Part shown: positions 1 to 8,641 of the stretch, piece by piece
How positions within the stretch are numbered: the stretch's first letter is position 1
How the letters are laid out: each line of letters starts with the position of its first letter
From: Pseudomonas sp. CBZ-4
GTDB taxonomy: Bacteria; Pseudomonadota; Gammaproteobacteria; Pseudomonadales; Pseudomonadaceae
Direction: 5' to 3'
Length of the DNA: 56,548 nucleotides
Assembly (NCBI RefSeq): GCF_000346755.1
Contig: NZ_ANNV01000133.1
Span: 1-56,548, forward strand
Translations under genes and position numbers: made by a program
Notes under the pieces: generated by a model
Databases searched by the model: none
The model's input: the letters and a program-made list of their open reading frames with translations, nothing else
Told to the model about the DNA's origin: nothing

Positions 1-21
1 TGCCGAACAACGCCGATCAAC

Positions 22-110
22 TGTGGGAGCTGGCTTGCCTGCGATGGCGGCGGATCAGACAACACACCTGTAACTGACCGACCGCTATCGCAGGCAAGCC
101 AGCTCCCACA
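22..110. repeat. REP pair (inverted GTGGGAGC-type)
   Basis: Two copies of a 24-base REP unit face each other: TGTGGGAGCTGGCTTGCCTG... at 22-45 and its exact complement at 87-110, with about 40 bases between. Such inverted pairs (REPINs) are typical of the P. fluorescens group. It lies just after the stop of the minus-strand receptor gene at 155, where it could also end or stabilise that transcript. Confidence 0.9.
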
Positions 111-154
111 TAAGCCCGGTTCCACATTGAAACCGGGGAATACAAGGGTTCGGC

Positions 155-2212
155 TTACATGTCGTACCGCACCGCCATACCAAAGGTACGCGGCGCTCCA
201 GCGTCGATGATTTCGTCGTCGCGGTTGTTGGTAACGTACTGCTTGTCGAAGGCATTTTTCACAAACCCCGACACCGCCACATTCTGGGTGACCTTGTACT
301 CGCCGTTGAAGTTGGCCAGCACATAGTTGTCGCTGCGACGCTCGCCCGTGACCTTGCCGGCCGCGTTGAATTCATACGCCGATGGTGCACTGCTCTGGTA
401 GGTGACGTCGGTGTTCAACGTCAGGCGTTCGTTGACGCGGTAGAGGGCGCCCACCGACGCCTTGTACTTCGGCGCATACAGGAAGGCTTCGCCACTGCGG
501 TCCTGGCCACGGTCGGTGACGAAGTCCTTGTACTGGCTGTCGGTGATCGCGCCGCCGAGGGTCAGGGTCAGCTGTTCGCTGAGGTCTTTTTCGACGAACA
601 CTTCCAGGCCCTTGATGTCGCTGCGACCGGCGTTGTACACGTTGATGATATTGGTGTTGGCCTGACGCACGCTGACCTGTTGGTCTTTCCAGTCGGTGTA
701 GTAGAGGTTGGCGCGGGCGCGCAGCGTGTCGTCGAAGAAAGAACCGCGATACGACAGCTCATAGTTGGTGGTGTATTCCGGGTCATAGGCCTCGTGGCCA
801 CTGCCGGAACGCACGTTGACGCCGCCGCCGCGATAGCCCTTCTGCACCATGAAACCGAGGTACTGGCCGGCGGCGAGTTCGTAGTTGATGCCCACTTTGG
901 GCAACAAGGCCGCGAAGGATTTGTTGACCTTGCCTGCGTCGGACAAGTCGTCCTGCTTGATATTGGTGTCGTTGCTCTCGCGGTCGTAGCGCAGGCCGGT
1001 GACCAGGGTCCAGCGCGGGGCGAAGGTCCAGTCGACTTCGCCAAACAGCGCCTTGTTTTCAATGGTGGTGGCGCCTTTGACGGTGGCTGCCAGGTCGCCA
1101 TCGAACAACAGCTGATCATGGAAGTTGTTGGTGTTGTGGCCGTAGTAGGCGCCGACAAAACTCTTCACCGTGTCCGAGCTGTAGTTGAGGCGCAGTTCCT
1201 GACTGAACAGGTTGCCATCCTGGCGCCGGCGGATCACTTCGTTGTCGACGGCGTTCTGGTCGAAGTCCAGGCGGTTGTTGTAGTCGGAGGCGGTGTTGGC
1301 GGTGAGGCTGGTCAGCGACCAGTGCTCGTCGAGGCGGTAGTCGAGCTTGGCGCTGACGGTGTCCTGGATCAGGTTGTCGTAGGCCTGGGTGTCGGACGAA
1401 ATCTTGTAGTAACGCACCTTGTCCTTGTTGCGCATCACCGAGTTGTCGCCCTGGCGGTGCTCGTTGTGGGCGTAAGTCAGCAGCACATCGAGGTCGTCGG
1501 TGGGCACGATCAGCAATTTGCCGCGCGCATTGCTGGTGCGATGGGGGTTGGCGTCCTTGCCCAGGGCGATGTTGTCGATGTAGCCGTCGCCGTCCTGATA
1601 GTCCAGGGCGATACGCCCGGCGATCTTGTCGTCGACAATGGACCCGCCACCGGCCACGGCCGCGCCTTTTTCGCCGTAGTTGCCCACGTTGGTCTGCGCC
1701 GAGAACGTCGGCTGGAACGTCGGGTTGCGGGTCTGGATCACCACGGCGCCGGCCAGGGAGTTGCGGCCCTGGGTGGTGGACTGCGGGCCGAGGAACACTT
1801 CGACCTGCTCCACATCCCACAAGCCGGTCGGCGTCAGCGTGAGGGTACGGTTGGGCTGGACGGCGCCATCGACATACACCGACACCGCGCCATTGAGGGT
1901 CGCCGGGCCCTGGTCGTCGAAACCGGACACCGGCACGCCGCGAATCCCCCAGTTTTCATTGCCGGCCTGGCTGTACACACCGGGCGTACGGGCGAAGACG
2001 TCGACCAGGCTGTGGTCGGCCTTGTCGCGTAGTTGCTGTTCGGTCACCACCACCACGCTGGACTGGGTCTGTTCCAGGGTGCGGTTGATTTTTTCGCCGC
2101 TGACGGTGATCGGCGCGATTTCCAGGCTGTTGCTCTCAGCCGCCCAGGCGCCGTTCGCCAGGCACGCCATGGACCCTACGGCCATCGCGATTGTAGTTTT
2201 TTTGACATTCAC
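155..2212 (-). CDS. TonB-dependent siderophore-type receptor
   Basis: Outer-membrane receptor of about 685 residues. A signal peptide of about 24 residues ending GAWA is followed by a TonB-box-like stretch (LEIAPITVSG), a plug domain (about 40-160, with RGVPVSGF and the VEVFLGPQST motif) and a 22-strand-type barrel ending VRYDM with a C-terminal aromatic residue. I prefer the GTG at 2212 because a GGGGTG sequence lies just upstream; a GTG at 2221 is the alternative. A Fur-like site sits about 100 bases upstream, so iron regulation is likely. It is divergent from the second receptor gene at 2695. The substrate is unknown. The plug layout recalls FyuA-like ferric-siderophore receptors, but that is inference. 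Confidence 0.85.
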   Translation of the reverse strand: MNVKKTTIAMAVGSMACLANGAWAAESNSLEIAPITVSGEKINRTLEQTQSSVVVVTEQQLRDKADHSLVDVFARTPGVYSQAGNENWGIRGVPVSGFDDQGPATLNGAVSVYVDGAVQPNRTLTLTPTGLWDVEQVEVFLGPQSTTQGRNSLAGAVVIQTRNPTFQPTFSAQTNVGNYGEKGAAVAGGGSIVDDKIAGRIALDYQDGDGYIDNIALGKDANPHRTSNARGKLLIVPTDDLDVLLTYAHNEHRQGDNSVMRNKDKVRYYKISSDTQAYDNLIQDTVSAKLDYRLDEHWSLTSLTANTASDYNNRLDFDQNAVDNEVIRRRQDGNLFSQELRLNYSSDTVKSFVGAYYGHNTNNFHDQLLFDGDLAATVKGATTIENKALFGEVDWTFAPRWTLVTGLRYDRESNDTNIKQDDLSDAGKVNKSFAALLPKVGINYELAAGQYLGFMVQKGYRGGGVNVRSGSGHEAYDPEYTTNYELSYRGSFFDDTLRARANLYYTDWKDQQVSVRQANTNIINVYNAGRSDIKGLEVFVEKDLSEQLTLTLGGAITDSQYKDFVTDRGQDRSGEAFLYAPKYKASVGALYRVNERLTLNTDVTYQSSAPSAYEFNAAGKVTGERRSDNYVLANFNGEYKVTQNVAVSGFVKNAFDKQYVTNNRDDEIIDAGAPRTFGMAVRYDM

Positions 2213-2314
2213 GCCCTGCACCCCTACGCCAGATAGTTATTGTTTTTCTGCGGGCGCACAGGTAGCCAAACGCCAGCGGCGCGGAGTTTAAGGGATAAAA
2301 ACGCCGAAATAAAC

Positions 2315-2333
2315 AGAATTGATAATCCATCTC
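2315..2333. promoter_or_regulatory. Fur-box-like site
   Basis: The 19 bases match the Fur consensus GATAATGATAATCATTATC at about 12 positions, with the core TTGATAATC intact. It lies about 100 bases upstream of the minus-strand receptor start. Matching was by eye. Confidence 0.4.
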
Positions 2334-2379
2334 ATTCGCGGCGTAACCGGTCAAATGTATCCGGCTCAACACACACCAC

Positions 2380-2491
2380 CTGATCGTTCCCACGCTCTGC
2401 GTGGGAATGCCGCTTCGGACGCTCTGCGTCCGCTTGTGTGACGCGGATCGTCACGGGATGCATTCCCACGCGGAGCGCGGGAACGATCATC
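2380..2491. repeat. REP pair (GATCGTTCCCACGC hairpin type)
   Basis: CTGATCGTTCCCACGCTCTG... starts at 2380 and its inverted, slightly diverged partner ends at 2491. Each unit is itself a hairpin built on TTCCCACGC/GCGTGGGAA. The same unit occurs singly at 10278-10306 and 24570-24604. Confidence 0.85.
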
Positions 2492-2694
2492 AGTGCAGGT
2501 CATGAAAATTAATAATTTTATAAATTATCTAAATAACAATATTTAATAATTAGCTTATTCGAAAAAAGAATTTCACTCAGGTTTTTTATAGTAATAAATT
2601 CAGTTCAACCCCACCTTAATCGTTTCCCCTACCTCGCTTTCGACGCTGTACCCACGCCACGGGCCAGTACCAGAATCAATGGACTATTGCTGAC

Positions 2695-5115
2695 ATGCCC
2701 GATATCACCTGCGCCCTACCGCTGAAGAAGTTCCACCTGTCCTTGCTGACCAGTTCCCTGCTCTTGGCGGCCGCACCGTCGTTTGCCGATGACGCCAAGC
2801 TCGACACCGTGACCGTGATCTCCACCGGCCTGCGCGGCCAGGAACGCACCGTGGCCGACAGCCCGGCGCCGATTGACGTGATCAACAGCGACCAGTTGCT
2901 CAAGACCGGCCGCGCGGAGTTGTCCGAGGCGATTGCCAAGTTGCTGCCGTCGTTCAACTTCGGCACCAATATCGCCGGCTACAACTCGGTGACGCGGCCC
3001 TTGAGCAACCGCAGCCTGGGCCCGGCGTACACCCTGGTGCTGGTCAACGGCAAACGCCGTCACAACGGCGCCACCGGCCAGCGCGGTTCCATCGACAACA
3101 GCGGCGCGAATGCGGTGGACATCGACCTGATCCCGGTCAGCGCCGTGGACCATATCGAAGTGCTCAAGGACAGCGCGGCTGCGCAGTACGGCTCGGATGC
3201 GGTGGCGGGCGGGATCAATATCATCCTGAAAAACACCAAGAGCGGTGGCCACCTGGAAACCAGCTACGGCCAGCTGTTTTCAGGCGAAGGCGAGACGATC
3301 AAGGTCGCCGGCGACCAAGGCTTCGAGCTGGGCCAGGGCGGTTTTTTCCACCTCTCCGCCGACGCGCGCAAACGCGGCAATGCGTCGTGGAACGACAAGG
3401 CCGACCGCAGCGTCAAGGCCTTCAACGACCCGGCCAAGGAAGCGGCCTGGGACCGCGTGGCGATCAAGAACGGCGACCCCGACCTCAAGGCCTTCAACCT
3501 CGCCTACAACGCCGAACTGCCCCTGGAAAACCTCACGCTGTACTCGTTCTCCACCTACGGCGAACGCGATGCCGAAGCCGCCAACTATTTCCGCCTGCCC
3601 ACCGGCACCGCCGCCGTGCCCGAGGTGTTCCCCGACGGTTACTTCCCGCTGAACAACATCAAGGACCGCGACTACCAGTTGCTGTTTGGCGGCAAGGGCG
3701 AGTTGGCCGAGTGGAACTGGGACCTGAGCACCACCTACGGGCGCAACAACGTGCACCACTCCAGCGACCTGAATATCAACCCGTCCCTGGGCACCGCGTC
3801 GCCGACCAAGTTCGACAACCTGGCGACCTTTCGTTTTGAACAGTGGGTCAACAACCTCGACTTCACCCGCCGCTACGACAGCCTGTTCAACCTGACCACG
3901 CCGGTGCAGGTGTCGGCCGGCCTGGAACATCGCTGGGAGCACTTCAGCACCTTCGCCGGTGACCGCGAGGCCTATATCACCGGCACCTACCCCGCCGCGT
4001 CGGGCGCGCAGGCGGCGGTGACGATCCGCCCGGAAGATGAAGTCAGCCTGATCCGCAACAACGTCGCCGGTTACCTGGACCTGGGTTTTGACCTGACCGA
4101 TAAATGGTTCCTCGACGTGGCCGGTCGCGTCGAACATTACGACGACGACTCGGGCAACACCTTCGGCCTCAAGGTCAATTCACGCTATGAGCTGACCGAC
4201 AGCGTGGCCGTGCGCGGCACCGTCGGCACTGGCTTCCGTGCGCCGTCCCTGACGCAGATCGGCTACACCGTCGCCGACAACCGCGTAGCCCTGGATGCCG
4301 ACGGCAACGTGGTGCCCGCCGTGACCCGCCTGACCCCATCCGGCAGCAACCTGGCCAAGGCCCTCGGTGGCGATGACCTCAAGCCGGAAAAATCGCGCAA
4401 CCTCGGCCTCGGCCTGACCTGGCAACCGGCGCCGCGCACCAGCATCACCGCCGACGCCTACCTGATCGACATCGACGACCGCATCGCCCTCACCAGCAAT
4501 ATCTACGACCGCGGCAACGGCGCGATCAACGCGATCCTCACCGCCCAAGGCGTGCCGTCCGGCACCTGGGTCAACTACTACACCAACGCCTTCGACACCC
4601 GCACCAAGGGCCTGGACGTGGTCGCCGACCACACCACGCCGCTGGATGCCTATGGCGAGGTGCGCTGGAGCCTGGGCTTCAACTGGAACAAGACCACCAT
4701 CCAGGACAGCCGCGACACCCCGGCCGCGCTGGCCAACACCGGCGTGACCCTGGTGGGCCGCGACCGCGCCGGCGACCTTACCGACGCCTCGCCCAAGACC
4801 AAATGGATCCTCGGCGCCAACTGGAAGATCGACGACCTCGCGGTGAACCTGCAAACCGCGCGCTACGGCGCGGTCAAGACCCTCGCGGTCAACCCCAGCG
4901 GCGACCGCAGCTTCGGCGCCAAATGGATCACCGACCTCGACGTGAGCTACACCTTCGTCGACCACCTCACCGTGAGCATCGGCGGCACCAACATCTTCGA
5001 CGTGCGCCCCGACAAGCACGCGGTGTACAGCAACCTGGGCCTGGCGGCCTACGGCAACCCGCCGTTCTACCCGGGCGGCGGCTACTGGTACACCAAGCTG
5101 GCCTACGACTTCTGA
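2695..5115 (+). CDS. TonB-dependent receptor of a peptide-type ABC operon
   Basis: Outer-membrane receptor of 806 residues. A signal peptide ends at AAAPSFA, followed directly by a TonB-box-like LDTVTVIST, a plug (about 45-170, with VEHIEVLKDSAAAQYGSDAVAGGIN-type features: IEVLKDSAAA and GGINIIL) and a long barrel ending TKLAYDF. The ligand is unknown. The gene is the first of a five-gene plus-strand operon and is followed after 44 bases by a dipeptide-type binding lipoprotein. It therefore probably brings a peptide or peptide-like chelate across the outer membrane for that importer. No HExxH or N-terminal signalling domain was seen, so it is not a sigma-factor-signalling transducer. Confidence 0.88.
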   Translation: MPDITCALPLKKFHLSLLTSSLLLAAAPSFADDAKLDTVTVISTGLRGQERTVADSPAPIDVINSDQLLKTGRAELSEAIAKLLPSFNFGTNIAGYNSVTRPLSNRSLGPAYTLVLVNGKRRHNGATGQRGSIDNSGANAVDIDLIPVSAVDHIEVLKDSAAAQYGSDAVAGGINIILKNTKSGGHLETSYGQLFSGEGETIKVAGDQGFELGQGGFFHLSADARKRGNASWNDKADRSVKAFNDPAKEAAWDRVAIKNGDPDLKAFNLAYNAELPLENLTLYSFSTYGERDAEAANYFRLPTGTAAVPEVFPDGYFPLNNIKDRDYQLLFGGKGELAEWNWDLSTTYGRNNVHHSSDLNINPSLGTASPTKFDNLATFRFEQWVNNLDFTRRYDSLFNLTTPVQVSAGLEHRWEHFSTFAGDREAYITGTYPAASGAQAAVTIRPEDEVSLIRNNVAGYLDLGFDLTDKWFLDVAGRVEHYDDDSGNTFGLKVNSRYELTDSVAVRGTVGTGFRAPSLTQIGYTVADNRVALDADGNVVPAVTRLTPSGSNLAKALGGDDLKPEKSRNLGLGLTWQPAPRTSITADAYLIDIDDRIALTSNIYDRGNGAINAILTAQGVPSGTWVNYYTNAFDTRTKGLDVVADHTTPLDAYGEVRWSLGFNWNKTTIQDSRDTPAALANTGVTLVGRDRAGDLTDASPKTKWILGANWKIDDLAVNLQTARYGAVKTLAVNPSGDRSFGAKWITDLDVSYTFVDHLTVSIGGTNIFDVRPDKHAVYSNLGLAAYGNPPFYPGGGYWYTKLAYDF

Positions 5116-5159
5116 TCCACACCGTGCATGCACCCGAACCGCCACATGAGGGCTACCCA

Positions 5160-6791
5160 TTGACTACCTCCAACTTGATGAGCCGCTTGCTGGCCCCGTG
5201 CGCCCTGGCGCTGGCCCTGGCCGGTTGCTCGCCTGCGGGTGAGCAGGCCCAGGCCAACAAAACCCTGAATATCGCGTTCTTTGGCGACAACACTATTCTG
5301 GTCAGCGTCGACCCGTTCCAGGTCTATTGGCTGGAACACCGGGTGCTGCTGCGCAATGTCGCCGAGTCCCTCACCGACCAGGACCCGGAAACCGGCAAGA
5401 TCATCCCGTGGCTGGCCAAAAGCTGGGAGGTCAGTGACGACGCGCTGACCTACACCTTTCACCTGCGCGACAACGTGACCTTCAGCAACGGCGAACGCTT
5501 CGATGCCAAGGCGGTGAAGACTGCGTTCGACAGCGACAAGGCCCTGGCCACCGAGCTGCCGGCCACGTTTGGCGCGACCTACCTGGCGGGTTACGACCAT
5601 GCCGAAGTGGTCGATGACTTCACCGTCAAGCTGGTGCTGTCGCGGCCCAACGCGGGTTTCTTGCAGGCCACCTCCACCACCAACCTGGCGATCCTCGCGC
5701 CCGCCTCCTATGCGCTGACGGTCAAGGAACGCTCCCTGGGCAAGATCATCGGCACCGGGCCGTTCGTGTTGGCGAGCTACACCCCGGAAGTCGGCGCGCA
5801 CCTGACCAAACGCAAAGGCTATGCCTGGGCCTCGGCCAATATGAAAAACCAGGGCGAAGCCCATCTGGATGCGATCGACGTCAGCTACATCCCCGAAGAA
5901 AGCGTGCGCAACGGCCTGTTCCTGCAAGGCAAGGCCGACATCCTGTGGCCGCGCAACCCGTTCTCCGAAGTGGACCTCAAGCTGTTCCAGTCCAAGGGCG
6001 CAACCATCCAGAGCCGCTCGCTGCCGGGCCCGGCGTTGAACCTGTACCCCAACACCCGTGGCGAACGCATCCTCGCCGACCGCCAAGTGCGCCTGGCCGT
6101 GCAGAAGTCCATCGACCGCACGAGCTACGCCAGCACCGTGTACAACGCCGAGTTCCCGGTGGTGCAAGGCATCTTCGACGTGACCACGCCCTTCGCCAAG
6201 AGCCAGGCGGCCAAGCTCGGCTACGACCCGGCGGGCGCCGAACAGCTGCTGGATGGCGCCGGCTGGGCCAAGGGCGCCGACGGTTACCGGCAGAAAAACG
6301 GCAAGCGCCTGAGCCTGAGCTACAACATCAGCCCGGCGGAAACCGCCGGCGACGTGTTGATCCAGGACCAACTGCGCAAGGTCGGCATCGAGTTGAAACT
6401 CAGCGTGGTCACCCGCGCCGAGTGGGTGGCCAACAACTCCGCCGGCAACTACGACCTGACGATCAACTACATGACCCGCGCCGACCCGATCATCCTGCAA
6501 ACCATCCTCGACCCACGCACCGCCAACAGCTCCACCGTGGCCACCAACACCTACGAGCCGGCCACACTGGAAAAAGCCAAGGGCTTGTTCGATGCCGGCA
6601 TCACCGCCACCCAGGGCCCGCAACGCGCGGCGGCCTATGGCGCCCTGCAAGACCTGCTGATTGATGAAAGCTCGGCCTTCCCGGTGTATGAGCGGGTGTG
6701 GCAGGCCGCGACCTCGGCCAAGGTGAAAAACTTCCGCTGGACCGCCGAAGGGTTCGCCCTGCTGGGTGATATCGAGATCGGCACGCCATGA
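5160..6791 (+). CDS. ABC transporter binding lipoprotein, SBP_bac_5 (DppA/OppA/NikA) family
   Basis: Periplasmic extracytoplasmic binding protein of 543 residues, family 5 (peptides, nickel, opines). From the TTG at 5160, which has GAGG eight bases upstream, the N-terminus is a short hydrophobic segment ending in the lipobox LAGC with Cys23, so it is likely a lipoprotein. An ATG at 5178 is an alternative start. The mature part shows the family pattern LNIAFFGDN, then VLLRNVAESLTDQDPETGKI-type text, WLAKSWEVSDDALTYTFHLR and FSNGERFDAKAVK. It follows the receptor gene and its stop overlaps the first permease (ATGA), so all are co-transcribed. The exact ligand cannot be read from the sequence. 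Confidence 0.88.
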   Translation: MTTSNLMSRLLAPCALALALAGCSPAGEQAQANKTLNIAFFGDNTILVSVDPFQVYWLEHRVLLRNVAESLTDQDPETGKIIPWLAKSWEVSDDALTYTFHLRDNVTFSNGERFDAKAVKTAFDSDKALATELPATFGATYLAGYDHAEVVDDFTVKLVLSRPNAGFLQATSTTNLAILAPASYALTVKERSLGKIIGTGPFVLASYTPEVGAHLTKRKGYAWASANMKNQGEAHLDAIDVSYIPEESVRNGLFLQGKADILWPRNPFSEVDLKLFQSKGATIQSRSLPGPALNLYPNTRGERILADRQVRLAVQKSIDRTSYASTVYNAEFPVVQGIFDVTTPFAKSQAAKLGYDPAGAEQLLDGAGWAKGADGYRQKNGKRLSLSYNISPAETAGDVLIQDQLRKVGIELKLSVVTRAEWVANNSAGNYDLTINYMTRADPIILQTILDPRTANSSTVATNTYEPATLEKAKGLFDAGITATQGPQRAAAYGALQDLLIDESSAFPVYERVWQAATSAKVKNFRWTAEGFALLGDIEIGTP

Positions 6792-7738
6792 GCCGCTACC
6801 TGATCGGCCGTGTCGGCCAGGCGCTGCTGGTGTTGTGGGGCGCCTACAGCATCACCTACTTCATCCTGTATCTGCTGCCGGGCGACACCCTGTCCCTGAT
6901 GCTCAGCGCCTCGGGCATGGAGGCCGATGCGCTGTCGGTGGAAGACCTGGCCAAGGCACGCGCTTATTACGGCTTGGACAAGGGCGTGTTCGAGCAGTAC
7001 TTCGACCTGCTGTGGGGCGCGTTGCGCGGTGACTTCGGCCAGTCGCTGTCGATGAACCGCCCGGTGGCTGATTTGCTGGTGGAGCGCCTGCCGCAAACCC
7101 TGTCCCTGGCCGGCCTGGCCATTGTGTTGTCGTTGCTCGGCGGCATTGGCCTGGCCTACCTCACCGCCTACGTCCGCTGGCAGCCGTTGAAAAAGGCCCT
7201 GACACGCTTGCCGTCGCTGGGCTTTTCGGTGCCGGTGTTCTGGATGGGCCTGTTGCTGATCCAGGTGTTTGCGTTTGGCCTGGGCTGGTTTCCGGCCACC
7301 GGCAGCAAGGGCTTTGAAAGCCTGATATTGCCGGCGGTGACCCTGGCGATTCCCAGCGCGGCGGTGTACGCCCAGGTGCTGCAACGCAGTTTCCAGGGCG
7401 TGTGGAAAGAGTCGTATATCGTCACCGCCTACGCCAAGGGCCTCAGCCGCGGCCAGGTGCAGGCGCGCCACGGCTTCAAGAATGCGGCGCTGCCGATCCT
7501 TACGCTGATCGGCTTGCAGGTGGGCAACACGGTGTCCGGTGCGGTGCTGGTGGAAACCATTTTCGCCCGCTCCGGCATCGGCCGCCTGGCCCAGGAAGCC
7601 GTGTTGCGCCAGGACATCCCGGTGGTGCTGGCCATCGTCGCGGTGTCGGCGGCGGCGTTTGTGCTGGTCAACCTGCTGGTGGACCTGCTGTACCCGTGGC
7701 TCGACCCGCGTATCTCCCACACGCCAAAGGTGTCCTAG
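6788..7738 (+). CDS. ABC transporter permease, DppB/OppB type
   Basis: Inner-membrane permease of 316 residues with the usual opening of this class, SRYLIGRVGQALLVLWGAYSITYFILYLLPGD. This is a first membrane segment plus the conserved LPGD. Further membrane segments lie near residues 100-125, 135-165, 180-205 and 240-305. The EAA loop is visible around SYIVTAYAKGLSRGQVQARH. The start overlaps the binding-protein stop by four bases and the next permease starts three bases after its stop. It forms the translocation pore with the 299-residue permease. Confidence 0.92.
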   Translation: MSRYLIGRVGQALLVLWGAYSITYFILYLLPGDTLSLMLSASGMEADALSVEDLAKARAYYGLDKGVFEQYFDLLWGALRGDFGQSLSMNRPVADLLVERLPQTLSLAGLAIVLSLLGGIGLAYLTAYVRWQPLKKALTRLPSLGFSVPVFWMGLLLIQVFAFGLGWFPATGSKGFESLILPAVTLAIPSAAVYAQVLQRSFQGVWKESYIVTAYAKGLSRGQVQARHGFKNAALPILTLIGLQVGNTVSGAVLVETIFARSGIGRLAQEAVLRQDIPVVLAIVAVSAAAFVLVNLLVDLLYPWLDPRISHTPKVS

Positions 7739-7741
7739 ACC

Positions 7742-8641
7742 ATGACCATCCTTGAGCAGAACCTGCGCGGCAAAGCGCTACCGGCCGGCCAACCGCTGTG
7801 GCGCCGCCGCAGTCGCCTGCAACGCGCCACGGCGGTGTTGCTGCCGTTGTTGCGCAAACCCGGTTTCAGCCTGGCGTTGTTGCTGGTGCTGTTCGCACTG
7901 CTCAGCGCGGTGGTGCCGCACTTGCTGACCGGCTTTGACCCCTACGCCACCGCCCCCGCCGACAAGCTGCGCGCGCCCAATTTCACCCACTGGTTCGGCA
8001 CCGATGAACTGGGCCGCGACCTGTTTACCCGGGTGGTCTACGGCGCGCGCCTGTCGATGCTGGCGGCGTCGCTGGCGGTGGGCATTGCGCTGGTGGGCGG
8101 GCTCGGGTTGGGCATCCTCTCGGGCTTTGCCGGTGGGCGGATCGACTCGCTGATCATGCGTGTTGTCGATGTACTGCTGGCCCTGCCCGGGGTGCTGCTG
8201 GCCCTGGCGATTGTCACCGCTATCGGCTTTGGCACGGTGCCGGTGGCCATTGCCGTGGGCGTCGGCATCATTCCGGGGTTCGCCCGTACCACCCGCGCCG
8301 AAGTGCTGCGGGTCAAGACCCTGCCCTATGTCGAGGCCGCGCGCCTGGGCGGCGCCAGTTGGGGGCGCACCTTGCTGCGCCATATCCTGCCGAATGCCTG
8401 GGGCCCGGTGGCGGTGTTGGCGACCCTGGACTTCGGCGCGGCGATCCTTGCCACCGCCGGGCTGAGCTTCCTCGGTTTCGGCGCGGTGCCCCCGGCCGCC
8501 GAATGGGGCACGTTGATCGCCAACGGCCGGCACTTTTTGATCACCGCGCCGTGGGTGTCCCTGTTGCCCGGCCTGTTCCTGGTGGCCGTGGTGTTCAGCC
8601 TCAACCATATCGCCCGCACCTTCGAGGAAACCCAGCGATGA
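7742..8641 (+). CDS. ABC transporter permease, DppC/OppC type
   Basis: Second permease, 299 residues, with the DppC-type N-terminal segment (LALLLVLFALLSAVVPHLL), the conserved HWFGTDELGRDLFTRVVYGAR motif at about residues 80-100, several membrane segments, and an EAA loop at LPYVEAARLGGASWGRTLLRHILPN. Its last bases overlap the ATPase start (ATGA). It pairs with the DppB-like permease. Confidence 0.92.
   Translation: MTILEQNLRGKALPAGQPLWRRRSRLQRATAVLLPLLRKPGFSLALLLVLFALLSAVVPHLLTGFDPYATAPADKLRAPNFTHWFGTDELGRDLFTRVVYGARLSMLAASLAVGIALVGGLGLGILSGFAGGRIDSLIMRVVDVLLALPGVLLALAIVTAIGFGTVPVAIAVGVGIIPGFARTTRAEVLRVKTLPYVEAARLGGASWGRTLLRHILPNAWGPVAVLATLDFGAAILATAGLSFLGFGAVPPAAEWGTLIANGRHFLITAPWVSLLPGLFLVAVVFSLNHIARTFEETQR

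Larger units (their letters stand above)
2213..2694. other. divergent intergenic region between two receptor genes
   Basis: The 482 bases carry no gene. They hold a Fur-like site (2315-2333) nearer the minus-strand receptor, a REP pair (2380-2491), and a very AT-rich stretch at 2503-2602 that probably contains the promoter of the plus-strand receptor/ABC operon. I see no clear Shine-Dalgarno sequence before the ATG at 2695. Confidence 0.7.

Noticed and set aside
680..2032. A 450-codon open frame on the plus strand opposite the first receptor
   Set aside because: It is antisense to a clear receptor gene, has a low-complexity Val/Gly/Ala composition typical of GC-rich shadow frames, and shows no domain.
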